IMG/VR virus record: IMGVR_UViG_3300027659_000081
Span: 1 to 39,673 of that record
Origin: a virus
Reading direction: 5' to 3' (one strand)
Length of the DNA: 39,673 nucleotides
The translations under genes and the position numbers were made by a program. Below the pieces are notes generated by a model. The model was not told the origin of the DNA, ran no database searches, and was given only the letters and a program-made list of their open reading frames with translations. This document shows, one piece after another, positions 23,689 to 30,374 of the stretch (its first letter is position 1; each line of letters starts with the position of its first letter).

Positions 23689-23707
23689 TCCCTTACGCAA
23701 TTAAGCC

Positions 23708-23953
23708 ATGGCCACACTGTACTCACAAACTCTCGCTCCCGGCATCGAAAGCAGTCCGATTTTCGTCGTCCAAGGCACGATCGTCGGCATCCAAGCGACG
23801 CAGCCGGTGTACGTCCTAGCATCTAATGGCGCACTCATTGCAGATATGGGCACCAAGGACGCGGCCAACATCATCCCGACGAATACAACCATTACAATCA
23901 AAGCGAAGGAGCTGAACACCGCATCGAGTGTGGTCACGGTGACGGGTCAATAA
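23708..23953 (+). CDS. Small beta-rich virion protein
   Basis: An 81-residue protein (MATLYSQTLAPGIESSPIFV, then FVVQGTIVGIQATQPVYVLA). Alternating hydrophobic strands suggest a compact beta fold, of the size of small decoration or fibre-tip proteins. It lies between GDPD and another fibre gene. No family recognised. Confidence 0.5.
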   Translation: MATLYSQTLAPGIESSPIFVVQGTIVGIQATQPVYVLASNGALIADMGTKDAANIIPTNTTITIKAKELNTASSVVTVTGQ

Positions 23954-23954
23954 G

Positions 23955-24035
23955 ATGCCCGTGGAGCTTCCCAAAGTCTTCCGGCCAGATGATCCACTGT
24001 TGATCCTCCTCCTTGCTACAGTGCTCAAGAAATGA
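23955..24035 (+). CDS. Micro-ORF, hydrophobic 26-residue peptide
   Basis: A 26-residue peptide (MPVELPKVFRPDDPLLILLL and ATVLKK) that fills the gap between two small genes: it starts two bases after the preceding stop and its stop overlaps the next start as ATGA. The LLILLLATVL run could insert into a membrane or act as a helix at a protein interface. Tight coupling is the main support; it is too short to judge by composition. Confidence 0.4.
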   Translation: MPVELPKVFRPDDPLLILLLATVLKK

Positions 24036-24238
24036 CATCCAACTTCACATCATACATCGCCCCGGCCATCCCGGTGCAGATTCCGGTGGCGTTCTCGCCG
24101 ACGGATGAACTGTTGATGATGATTGGTGCGGCGACGAGTGGGGCGGCTCCAGCACCGACGTACCACGTTCTTGTGGAGGCTGGTGCATCGCATAAGGTGC
24201 TGGTTGGCGCTCATGGCGACCTCGTAGTTTACGTTTAA
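24032..24238 (+). CDS. Small unknown protein in fibre cluster
   Basis: A 68-residue protein with proline/alanine-rich N-terminal half (SYIAPAIPVQIPVAFSPTDE) and a beta-like end (VLVEAGASHKVLVGAHGDLV). It is coupled upstream by ATGA and followed six bases later by the large fibre gene. Role unknown; presumably a virion accessory. Confidence 0.45.
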   Translation: MTSNFTSYIAPAIPVQIPVAFSPTDELLMMIGAATSGAAPAPTYHVLVEAGASHKVLVGAHGDLVVYV

Positions 24239-24243
24239 ATTTT

Positions 24244-26055
24244 ATGGCCAATCTCAATCTTTCCGAGTTTACCGAGAAGCTTTTTGTCACTGATGCCGAT
24301 CACACGTTCATCTGGGACACGGTGGGCGCGATCAGCAAGCGGGTGTCGCGGAATTCGTGGCTCAACTCGGGCACGCTCACGTCCGACGCACCCGTCACGA
24401 TCAGCCAGACGTGGAACAATGCAGCGGTGGCGTTTACTGGGTTGAAGGTCAATGCGGCTGGCACGAGCGATGCGAATAGCGCGTCGGGGTCTTTGCTTTT
24501 GGATTTGCAGGTGGGTGGGGTGAGTAAATTTAGCGTGAGGAAAAGCGGTCAGGTTATTGGTTCAGACGGAACGGCACTTTTGCCAACTTACGGTTTTTTT
24601 GATGCCGGATGGGGGACTGGGTTTAGTGGAATGTACAGGTATGGAACTGGTGTTGGTTTTTCAACTGCTGGCGGAAGTGTTAGCACGTTGTTAATTCAAC
24701 ACACCGGAGTTAGACTGCATACTAGTCTTGCTTTTGGCTGGACCAATGGAACCGCAGAAGGAAACCTAGACACCATCCTCGTCCGCGACGGAGCCGCCAA
24801 CACCCTAGCCCTCCGCAACGGCACCAACGCGCAGATGTTCCGGGTTTACGGAACTTATTCAGATGGCAGCAGTTACCGCCGTCTTGCTATTGGATCATTT
24901 AACGGAACAGAATTTGATATTCAAACCGAAGGTGCTGGCACAGGAGCAGCGGCAGGGCCACTAAACTTTGGGACTGTTGGTGTTCGCCGCATGACCATTG
25001 GCACGACCGGCAACGTCGGCATCGGCACGACGGCTCCTAGCTCGAAGTTGCATGTTGCCTTTCCCACTTCTATAACGGGTTTAAACCTAGAGTCTGCTGG
25101 TTCCACCTCAGTATCTACTTTCGCCACGTGGTCTACGCCGTGGGGCTCGTTGTCTGGAGGTATTAAATCTGGACCGGACAATGGCTGGACGACTCAGATC
25201 TATTCTAACCAGCAGCTCAGTTTGAGCGCCGGTGGCGTTGACTCGTCCGACTTGCTGATTTCCGCTGCTGGGCTTGTTGGTATTGGCACTAATGCTCCTA
25301 GCTCGAAGTTGCATGTTTACCTGAATCCGGCGACCAACTACACCACGGAAAAAGTTCAATTTGGAAATTCTTTTTTCGGGAACGGGGTAAGCGATTATTC
25401 CTTTATGTGGATGGGCAGCATATCCACTCCTCTTACTCTCTCTAATTCAAATTATGTATTAGCTAGTGATGGTAGTGGAACAATCTTAAATTCCCCTTCG
25501 ACCAGCGGTATTACTTTTCAAGTTGGAGGATCTAACCGATGGTCCTTGCCAAATACGGGTCATTTACTCGCTGCAACAGACAACGCCTACGACATCGGCG
25601 CGAGTGGTGCGAATAGGCCGAGGAATGTTTATGTGGGGAGTGATGTAATTGCGTCAAACAATGTAGGGGCTGGCGCAGGTGGCTACTTAAATTGGTTTGG
25701 AAGATCCATTATGGGTTCACCATCCAATGGCGTTATTTCTTTACTAAATAATGCTGGAGCCGACTTTAACCGCCTTCAATTCGGCGGCACAACCGCCAGC
25801 TTCCCGGCGCTGAAACGAGTCGGAACAGAGCTTCAGGTCGTCATTGCCTCAACCGCAGCCGCCATCAACGTCGCCGCTGCAGACGCGGACATGACGTTCA
25901 TCGAAGACCGGTATCGCCGCAAAGGGGCGGGCGATCCAAACACCGTTGTAACGGCTCCTATTGGGGCGGTTTATCATAACACCACTGGAACAACAAATAC
26001 CAGCTTTTGGGTCAAAGAATCCGGCACCGGGAACACCGGCTGGGTCGCGAAATAA
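24244..26055 (+). CDS. Large tail fibre protein with GIGT modules
   Basis: A 603-residue fibre protein. Two GIGTxAPSSKLHV modules (TTGNVGIGTTAPSSKLHV and GLVGIGTNAPSSKLHV, around residues 258-275 and 345-362) are typical of trimeric beta fibres; the 24-bp DNA GCTCCTAGCTCGAAGTTGCA plus TGTT recurs exactly at 25033 and 25294. The N-terminus (MANLNLSEFTEKLFVTDADH) fits tail attachment, and the C-terminus (GAVYHNTTGTTNTSFWVKES) is a common fibre ending. Base composition alternates between GC-rich and AT-rich blocks (for example 24540-24720 and 25440-25560), as expected for a mosaic fibre. Confidence 0.75.
   Translation: MANLNLSEFTEKLFVTDADHTFIWDTVGAISKRVSRNSWLNSGTLTSDAPVTISQTWNNAAVAFTGLKVNAAGTSDANSASGSLLLDLQVGGVSKFSVRKSGQVIGSDGTALLPTYGFFDAGWGTGFSGMYRYGTGVGFSTAGGSVSTLLIQHTGVRLHTSLAFGWTNGTAEGNLDTILVRDGAANTLALRNGTNAQMFRVYGTYSDGSSYRRLAIGSFNGTEFDIQTEGAGTGAAAGPLNFGTVGVRRMTIGTTGNVGIGTTAPSSKLHVAFPTSITGLNLESAGSTSVSTFATWSTPWGSLSGGIKSGPDNGWTTQIYSNQQLSLSAGGVDSSDLLISAAGLVGIGTNAPSSKLHVYLNPATNYTTEKVQFGNSFFGNGVSDYSFMWMGSISTPLTLSNSNYVLASDGSGTILNSPSTSGITFQVGGSNRWSLPNTGHLLAATDNAYDIGASGANRPRNVYVGSDVIASNNVGAGAGGYLNWFGRSIMGSPSNGVISLLNNAGADFNRLQFGGTTASFPALKRVGTELQVVIASTAAAINVAAADADMTFIEDRYRRKGAGDPNTVVTAPIGAVYHNTTGTTNTSFWVKESGTGNTGWVAK
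25033..25317 (+). repeat. 24-bp direct repeat within fibre gene
   Basis: The same 24 bases occur at 25033-25056 and 25294-25317, 261 bp apart, both encoding APSSKLHV. In-frame exchange at these sites could delete or duplicate a fibre segment. Confidence 0.85.
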
Positions 26056-26090
26056 CAACATTTTACCAACACTTTTACCAACACTTTTAC
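26056..26090 (+). repeat. Tandem 12-bp repeat in leader of the next gene
   Basis: Three near-identical units: CAACATTTTAC (26056-26066), CAACACTTTTAC (26067-26078) and CAACACTTTTAC (26079-26090), ending one base before the ATG at 26092. Such an array could tune translation or simply reflect slippage. Confidence 0.8.
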
Positions 26091-26091
26091 C

Positions 26092-26418
26092 ATGCCAATC
26101 GAACCTGAATCACCAATCGTCACCCCTGCTGTACCTGAGAAAACGTACAACGAGCAGTGGATCTATAACCTCGTCGTGCACGCGCCGACGCTCACCACCG
26201 GCAACGTGCGAATTGAGCTGCTGCCTTACGATCCGACCACGCAGGAGATCGGACCGGGCACGCTCAATCAGCCGGTCTACACCGACCAGTTGTGGCAGGC
26301 AATCAACGAGGTGCCAGAAGTCGCCGTGGCCTTCCAAGCCGTGATCGACTGCGTAGCTCCGCTGCGGACGTGGATTGAAGCGCAGAACGCGCCGGTGCCA
26401 GAACCTCCTGCTGAGTAG
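26092..26418 (+). CDS. Unknown protein after fibre gene
   Basis: A 108-residue protein with acidic, proline-rich ends (MPIEPESPIVTPAVPEKTYN, and NAPVPEPPAE) and a middle (EQWIYNLVVHAPTLTTGNVR, LLPYDPTTQEIGPGTLNQPV) that reads as a small beta domain. It could be a fibre-associated protein. The 12-bp tandem repeat lies immediately upstream. No family recognised. Confidence 0.5.
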   Translation: MPIEPESPIVTPAVPEKTYNEQWIYNLVVHAPTLTTGNVRIELLPYDPTTQEIGPGTLNQPVYTDQLWQAINEVPEVAVAFQAVIDCVAPLRTWIEAQNAPVPEPPAE

Positions 26419-26458
26419 GCACTTGATTATTTCTCCCATCCTCCTACCATGTGAGCGC

Positions 26459-26656
26459 ATGAAACCAACCATCTCACTATCGCTCACAGAAACCGAAGCC
26501 GTTGACCTGTCCGGCCTGATCGACATCGCCGTCAAAGCTGGCGGCATCAAAGTCGCTGGTGTCGCGTCCGGCATCCACCAGAAGCTCTTCGACGCCTGCG
26601 CGCCATTCCGCAAGGAAGAAGCCGCACCACTAGTTGATGCTGAGGTGGTCAGCTAG
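26459..26656 (+). CDS. Small unknown protein at end of late region
   Basis: A 65-residue protein. MKPTISLSLTETEAVDLSGL and DIAVKAGGIKVAGVASGIHQ match a pattern of small phage proteins (short beta strand, then LIDLAVKxGG and a helix) of unknown function. The ATG at 26459 is used instead of an in-frame start at 26375, which would overlap the preceding gene. A strong terminator follows about 50 nt after the stop, so this closes the late transcription unit. Confidence 0.5.
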   Translation: MKPTISLSLTETEAVDLSGLIDIAVKAGGIKVAGVASGIHQKLFDACAPFRKEEAAPLVDAEVVS

Positions 26657-26704
26657 GCAACCATCCTTCCACTCGGAGGTCGGGGGGACCAGAACCGGGT
26701 GAAG

Positions 26705-26743
26705 AAACCCGCATCCTTTTCTCATGGAGGATGCGGGTTTTTT
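26705..26743 (+). terminator. Rho-independent terminator at late/early boundary
   Basis: AAACCCGCATCC (26705-26716) pairs perfectly with GGATGCGGGTTT (26729-26740) around a 12-nt loop, and six T end the structure. It separates the fibre genes from the early operon. Confidence 0.9.
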
Positions 26744-26764
26744 GTGTGACGTGATCTTTTTTTA

Positions 26765-26792
26765 TTGACGGCGTATTCAAAGCGTTTACAAC
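26765..26792 (+). promoter_or_regulatory. Candidate early promoter
   Basis: TTGACG (26765-26770), 16-nt spacer, then TACAAC (26787-26792), in an AT-rich stretch right after the terminator and 8 nt before the first early gene. The -10 match is weak. Position is the best argument. Confidence 0.35.
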
Positions 26793-26799
26793 TGACGAC

Positions 26800-26937
26800 A
26801 TGCAGATGAACGACTCAACCATCACCATCCGCTGCACCAAGGAGCTGCGAGAGCGGCTGATGGCTGCGGCTAAAGAGGTCAACATGCCGGTCTCTGTCTT
26901 TCTGCGCATCGTTCTAACCCGTATCGTGAAACAATGA
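26800..26937 (+). CDS. Ribbon-helix-helix (Arc/CopG-like) mini-protein
   Basis: A 45-residue protein: short strand STITIRCT, then helix KELRERLMAAAKEVN, turn MPVS and second helix VFLRIVLTRIVKQ. This is the ribbon-helix-helix plan of Arc, CopG and Mnt repressors, which bind DNA as dimers with the strand in the major groove. As the first gene after the early promoter it could autoregulate the early operon. ATG at 26800 or 26806 are both possible. The stop overlaps the next start as ATGA. It is shorter than 60 residues, yet the fold pattern is convincing. Confidence 0.7.
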   Translation: MQMNDSTITIRCTKELRERLMAAAKEVNMPVSVFLRIVLTRIVKQ

Positions 26938-27140
26938 AACCCCAACCCCACCGAAACATGGCGCAAGTCTACGCAGCCGCAGCCAGCCGGCGCCGCAGGA
27001 TGCTGCGCGACGCCAAGAGCGAAGCCGCATCCTGGTACAAAAACAACCCAGACGACGGGCCGGGTGGGTGCGTGTGCATCTTGTTCATCACGGTTCTAGC
27101 CGTCATCGTGTACAGCGCACTTTTCTTCTGCTGGATCTAA
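26934..27140 (+). CDS. Small membrane protein with basic N-terminus
   Basis: A 68-residue protein with an Arg-rich N-terminal half (SRRRRMLRDAKSEAASWYKN) and a C-terminal membrane segment (CVCILFITVLAVIVYSALFF). Two cysteines lie just before the segment. Early single-span proteins in phages often act on the host membrane. No family recognised. It is ATGA-coupled to the ribbon-helix-helix gene. Confidence 0.5.
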   Translation: MKPQPHRNMAQVYAAAASRRRRMLRDAKSEAASWYKNNPDDGPGGCVCILFITVLAVIVYSALFFCWI

Positions 27141-27142
27141 AT

Positions 27143-27355
27143 ATGGACACCAACACACCTACAATCAAAACCCGACGCCCGTCGGACCAGTCAAGCTGGT
27201 ACGAGGTCACCTATCAAGACATGCAGGGCAAAAAGCACACCAAGGTCTACAAAACCCGCAGTTCTGGCAACGCAATAATGACCTGCGAGAGCAGCATGGA
27301 ATGCGATAAAGTTTTGCAGGTTGTGGCAATCCCGGAGCCGAAGAACAAGAAATGA
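27143..27355 (+). CDS. Small unknown early protein
   Basis: A 70-residue protein (MDTNTPTIKTRRPSDQSSWY; EVTYQDMQGKKHTKVYKTRS). The pattern of strands with a basic loop suggests a small beta fold. The ATG at 27143 lies two bases after the previous stop; an in-frame frame extension from 27068 is a shadow of the membrane protein gene. Function unknown. Confidence 0.5.
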   Translation: MDTNTPTIKTRRPSDQSSWYEVTYQDMQGKKHTKVYKTRSSGNAIMTCESSMECDKVLQVVAIPEPKNKK

Positions 27356-27466
27356 ACACCTTCGTAAGCGGTGAGAGCGATGCCAGCGGCCAAGGACCGC
27401 ATATTGCGGTTGGTCCGGCAGCCGTGGCAATCCGCCGCCCGGAACTTTTACAACCAAACATTTTTT

Positions 27467-27898
27467 ATGAAAATAAAACCCAAAGCCAATGCGGCAGGGG
27501 AACAAGTGCGTGTGACTTTTTCCATCAATCAGTATCCTTTTACACTTAAACCAGAAGAGATTATTGAGCATGCGGAGGCAAAGCCGGTTAAGCAAATCAA
27601 GCCTAAACGCTTAACGATTGCTGAAAAGAACCTATTGGCCGCGTACAATGCTGAACACAGTTGCAATGCGGCTACATTGAAAGAAGCAGAAAAGCATCGT
27701 TATGCCTTATTAGGCAGTGATGGATTTTTTACAGGATATGACGCATGTGCAAAACAAGTGCACGCCATCGCCAACAAGTTTAAGAGAAGGGCCAACAAGC
27801 TCGCACGCTTGCAAGATCCAGCATCATGCAGTCAGGCTGCTGCTTACCTCGATGTGGTCGGTATTCTCCAGAAGATGTTTTTTGTGGCAAAGAAATAG
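27467..27898 (+). CDS. Unknown AT-rich early protein
   Basis: A 143-residue basic protein (MKIKPKANAAGEQVRVTFSI; FFTGYDACAKQVHAIANKFK; RRANKLARL). The C-terminal half is mainly helical and could bind nucleic acid. The coding segment is richer in A and T than its neighbours, a possible sign of separate origin. A GTG at 27371 opens the same frame 32 codons earlier with GC-rich codons, so the true start is uncertain. The 27352-27466 region has two competing frames and no clear gene. Confidence 0.5.
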   Translation: MKIKPKANAAGEQVRVTFSINQYPFTLKPEEIIEHAEAKPVKQIKPKRLTIAEKNLLAAYNAEHSCNAATLKEAEKHRYALLGSDGFFTGYDACAKQVHAIANKFKRRANKLARLQDPASCSQAAAYLDVVGILQKMFFVAKK

Positions 27899-27961
27899 CA
27901 GGCTTTACCGGCCACCGCAACACAACCGCAAAACAACCATAATTTACCGCAAAACAACCCA

Positions 27962-28180
27962 ATGGAACAAACACACAGCAAAGCACTAATGGCCTATGCG
28001 GGCCAATTATACGACGCATACATGACCGGCTGCGGAGGCATCGACTGGCTCGACAAACCGCTGCCTTCCTGGGCGGATTACGTCTGCAATCCAAACAACA
28101 AGCGCAGGGTCGAAGCGTGGGTCGATGTAGCTCGCGTGGCGATCCGCATCGAGACGGAGGTGCGAGACGGACAGTTATGA
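27962..28180 (+). CDS. Small unknown early protein
   Basis: A 72-residue protein (YAGQLYDAYMTGCGGIDWLD; VEAWVDVARVAIRIETEVRD). The leader upstream (27899-27961) is AC-rich with two copies of CCGCAAAACAACC, and no Shine-Dalgarno is visible. Its stop overlaps the next start as ATGA. Confidence 0.5.
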   Translation: MEQTHSKALMAYAGQLYDAYMTGCGGIDWLDKPLPSWADYVCNPNNKRRVEAWVDVARVAIRIETEVRDGQL

Positions 28181-28362
28181 GCACTGACGAACCAAAACCG
28201 CGCTGTTGCAGCGAGTGCGTGCATTTCCAGAGAACAATTCCTAATTTTGGACAATGCGAAGCACCTATTCCTTGGTGGGCTTATGATTGCGATTTAGACC
28301 CTGTAATCCATCTACCAGAAACGCTGGCCGAAGACTGCCCCTGCTTTTTACCCAAACCCTGA
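28177..28362 (+). CDS. Cysteine-rich small protein, probable zinc binder
   Basis: A 61-residue protein with seven Cys: CCSEC at 10-14, one at about 27, one at 38, and CPC near the end (EDCPCFLPKP). It most likely folds around metal. Such small zinc proteins occur in early phage regions as host modifiers or DNA-binding accessories. The ATG at 28177 is used, with the usual ATGA overlap; an earlier frame start at 28117 only shadows the previous gene. Confidence 0.55.
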   Translation: MSTDEPKPRCCSECVHFQRTIPNFGQCEAPIPWWAYDCDLDPVIHLPETLAEDCPCFLPKP

Positions 28363-28364
28363 CC

Positions 28365-28598
28365 ATGGGCACCTACTACACGAAAGACGAGCACGGAAAG
28401 GTCAACGGCATCATGACCGTCGCCAACGTCTACAAGTTCAAAGGCTTTACCTTTGAGTACAGCGACTTCCTCGGGCCGCTCAAGGTCAACAAGAACTTTG
28501 AGCCGGCTGCCGCGATGGGGCGGAAGTTCTACAAGGTTTACCGGGAGTGGAACAAGCTCACAAAGGAAGAAAAGGCAGCAACCCAGATATTCGGATGA
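28365..28598 (+). CDS. Small basic unknown protein
   Basis: A 77-residue Lys/Tyr-rich protein (MGTYYTKDEHGKVNGIMTVA; YKFKGFTFEYSDFLGPLKVN). It begins two bases after the preceding stop and overlaps the next gene by ATGA. Possibly nucleic acid binding; nothing more can be said. Confidence 0.5.
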   Translation: MGTYYTKDEHGKVNGIMTVANVYKFKGFTFEYSDFLGPLKVNKNFEPAAAMGRKFYKVYREWNKLTKEEKAATQIFG

Positions 28599-28795
28599 CC
28601 ACCAAACCAGCACTACTCGACATCATGCTCCAGCAGCGAGAGACGATCAATTGGCTGCGGGCCTACGACCGAAGCATCTACGAAATCAGCCGGGAGGCAA
28701 TTGAGCATCACCAAGGAGAACGCGACTACTGGAAGGTGCGGTGCGCGGCAGCCGAGGACAAACTTATCGACATCTTACTTTTCAGGAAATCTTAA
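28595..28795 (+). CDS. Small helical unknown protein
   Basis: A 66-residue mostly helical protein (LLDIMLQQRETINWLRAYDR; REAIEHHQGERDYWKVRCAA; AEDKLIDILLFRKS). The charge pattern suggests a coiled coil. It ends eight to twelve bases before the paired methyltransferase starts. Function unknown. Confidence 0.5.
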   Translation: MTTKPALLDIMLQQRETINWLRAYDRSIYEISREAIEHHQGERDYWKVRCAAAEDKLIDILLFRKS

Positions 28796-28805
28796 ACAAA
28801 ATATA

Positions 28806-29717
28806 ATGTGGATACTACCCAAACAATTACACACCTTGGACTTTGTGCAGGATACGGAGGCATTGAACTTGGACTACAGCGAATCTTCCATGCTCTGCGC
28901 ACAGTGGCTCTTTGTGAGATCGAAGCCTTCGCGTGTGCAAACTTGGTCGCGAAAATGGAAGCAGGACTCTTGGACCCAGCACCTATTTGGTCGGATCTTA
29001 AGACGTTCCCATGGTCAGACTTTCGTAGAAAGGTGGACATCCTCACTGGCGGATATCCATGCCAGCCATTCAGCGCCGCAGGGAAGCGACTTGGTAAGAA
29101 CGACCCCAGACACCTCTGGCCGTTTATTGCAAACGGAATTCGTATTCTACAACCAGCGGTCCTCTATTTTGAGAATGTTGATGGGCACATCAGCCTCGGA
29201 CTTAGAGAAGTCATTGAAGAGCTGGGAGAGCTTGGTTACAAAGCGACGTGGGGAATATTCTCAGCGCGTGAAGTCGGGGCTCCACACCAAAGGAAACGAG
29301 TCTTCATCCTGGCCCACGCCAACAGCGGGGGAATACCGAGATCAATCAGCGAATTGGGAAACCTTGGCCAGATTAGACAGAGGCGGGCGGATCTTGCGCA
29401 GAATAGCCACGTTGCATGGCCAGCAGGCCCAAGCGCCGGCCAGTACAACTGGGAACCCCCCAGAGTCGTGGGCTACTCCGACAGCACGCGATCACAAAAG
29501 TGGACGCGGCAAGAACGAGAGGAATTACAAGGAGCTGACTCCAATGGTCGAGAGGGTTCAACCCAGCAGGCTGAATCCACGCTGGGTGGAGACTTTGATG
29601 GGCCTACCGATAGGATGGACGATGCCGAGTTGTTTCTCAGTTGTGACAACCGTAACGACGAACTCCGACTGCTCGGTAACGGAGTCGTCCCATCTACAGC
29701 AGAGAGAGCTTTTTTAA
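28806..29717 (+). CDS. Overlapping ORF in alternative frame of the methyltransferase
   Basis: A 303-codon ORF starting ATGTGG, in the +1 frame relative to the methyltransferase and nested in it except for two bases. It reads as a protein with several Trp and a recognisable pattern: RSKPSRVQTWSRKW (39-51), WTSSLADIHASHSA (77-90), RRGEYSQRVKSGL (147-159), WPTPTA (169-174), WATPTARDH (222-230), and LNPRWVETLMGLPIGW (256-271). I recall phage proteins with this layout (WILP start, WPTP repeats, LNPxWVExLMGxP end) near C5 methyltransferases, unverified here. It might be truly translated, or a conserved shadow; no codon-level test was possible. Function unknown. Confidence 0.5.
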   Translation: MWILPKQLHTLDFVQDTEALNLDYSESSMLCAQWLFVRSKPSRVQTWSRKWKQDSWTQHLFGRILRRSHGQTFVERWTSSLADIHASHSAPQGSDLVRTTPDTSGRLLQTEFVFYNQRSSILRMLMGTSASDLEKSLKSWESLVTKRRGEYSQRVKSGLHTKGNESSSWPTPTAGEYRDQSANWETLARLDRGGRILRRIATLHGQQAQAPASTTGNPPESWATPTARDHKSGRGKNERNYKELTPMVERVQPSRLNPRWVETLMGLPIGWTMPSCFSVVTTVTTNSDCSVTESSHLQQRELF

Positions 29718-29746
29718 TTTTAGCAAACCAATTAGATTTATTATGA
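28808..29746 (+). CDS. DNA cytosine-5 methyltransferase
   Basis: A 312-residue enzyme from a GTG start, methylating cytosine C5 with S-adenosylmethionine. Motif I (LGLCAGYGGIELGL, about 10-23), motif IV with the catalytic C85 (GGYPCQPFSAAGKRLG), motif VI (ENVDG, 122-126), motif VIII (GAPHQRKRVFIL, 157-168) and the closing motif X (RLLGNGVVPSTAE, about 287-299) are all in order. Residues 170-285 are low in motifs and would hold the target recognition region. It probably protects phage DNA from host restriction. The first in-frame ATG is 49 codons in, after motif I, so GTG must start. The 28806-29717 ORF overlaps it. Confidence 0.9.
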   Translation: MDTTQTITHLGLCAGYGGIELGLQRIFHALRTVALCEIEAFACANLVAKMEAGLLDPAPIWSDLKTFPWSDFRRKVDILTGGYPCQPFSAAGKRLGKNDPRHLWPFIANGIRILQPAVLYFENVDGHISLGLREVIEELGELGYKATWGIFSAREVGAPHQRKRVFILAHANSGGIPRSISELGNLGQIRQRRADLAQNSHVAWPAGPSAGQYNWEPPRVVGYSDSTRSQKWTRQEREELQGADSNGREGSTQQAESTLGGDFDGPTDRMDDAELFLSCDNRNDELRLLGNGVVPSTAERAFLILANQLDLL

Positions 29747-30030
29747 GCGGCGGACGATTTCGTTATGACCAGAACAAACTCCAGTACCTAGCGGAGGACA
29801 TCCAAGAGATTATCGAGCGGAACAACCCGCTCAACCCCGGCGACCGGCACTCGCCGGAGATTATTGCAAAATACCAAGAGGCGGCCTACAACCTCGAACG
29901 CACCTACCAGATGGTGCAACGCATCGACTACCTCGAAAGCCAAGACGACGGCCCGGAGTCCTTCATTGAGCGATGGGATGCGGAGGTTCCACCGAGTTGG
30001 GAAGAGACGTTCAAATCAAAACAACCATGA
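29743..30030 (+). CDS. Small unknown phage protein
   Basis: A 95-residue acidic helical protein (MSGGRFRYDQNKLQYLAEDI; AAYNLERTYQMVQRIDYLES). The MSGGxFxYxxxKL start occurs in other small phage proteins of unknown role. It overlaps the methyltransferase stop by ATGA and the next gene by ATGA. Confidence 0.55.
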   Translation: MSGGRFRYDQNKLQYLAEDIQEIIERNNPLNPGDRHSPEIIAKYQEAAYNLERTYQMVQRIDYLESQDDGPESFIERWDAEVPPSWEETFKSKQP

Positions 30031-30374
30031 CCACACCGACACCGATCACAGAGTCCGTTCAGGCGGCGCTAATTTACGTCCGAAATAATTACGAGGAAGG
30101 TGAACAATGGGATCTCGCGTGCCACAAAATGCAGAGCGAGATCCTTAACAAAGACCGAGGACGCGGGGCTCCGCAACTGGCCGCCGCCGCACGGATTTTG
30201 GCTGATGAAGTTGAGAGGCTGCGGGCGCAACCACAAAGCATCGCTCTCTCAGACTGCTGCGAAGCACCCGCCGTAGTCGCAGGTAAGCCAAACTCGACCC
30301 AATGGTATGCCTGTCCCGAGTGCTGCCAGCCGTGCGATGTTTATTATCAGGACAAGAACACCCAACCACTATGA
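30027..30374 (+). CDS. Unknown protein with C-terminal zinc ribbon
   Basis: A 115-residue protein. Residues 1-75 are helical ([34 protein letters not shown]). The end is a likely zinc ribbon: [12 protein letters not shown], then [15 protein letters not shown] (paired CxxC). The ATG at 30027 follows an AC-rich leader (CAAAACAACC). Stop overlaps the thyA start. It may bind nucleic acid or protein; unassigned. Confidence 0.5.
   Translation: MTTPTPITESVQAALIYVRNNYEEGEQWDLACHKMQSEILNKDRGRGAPQLAAAARILADEVERLRAQPQSIALSDCCEAPAVVAGKPNSTQWYACPECCQPCDVYYQDKNTQPL

Noticed and set aside
26449-26454. ATG-TGA start-stop minigene before the 26459 gene
   Set aside because: Such pairs arise often by chance and nothing else supports translation or function.
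27352-27549. 65-codon ORF coupled by ATGA to the gene before
   Set aside because: Its second half lies inside the better-supported 27467 gene and has shadow composition; only the overlap favours it.
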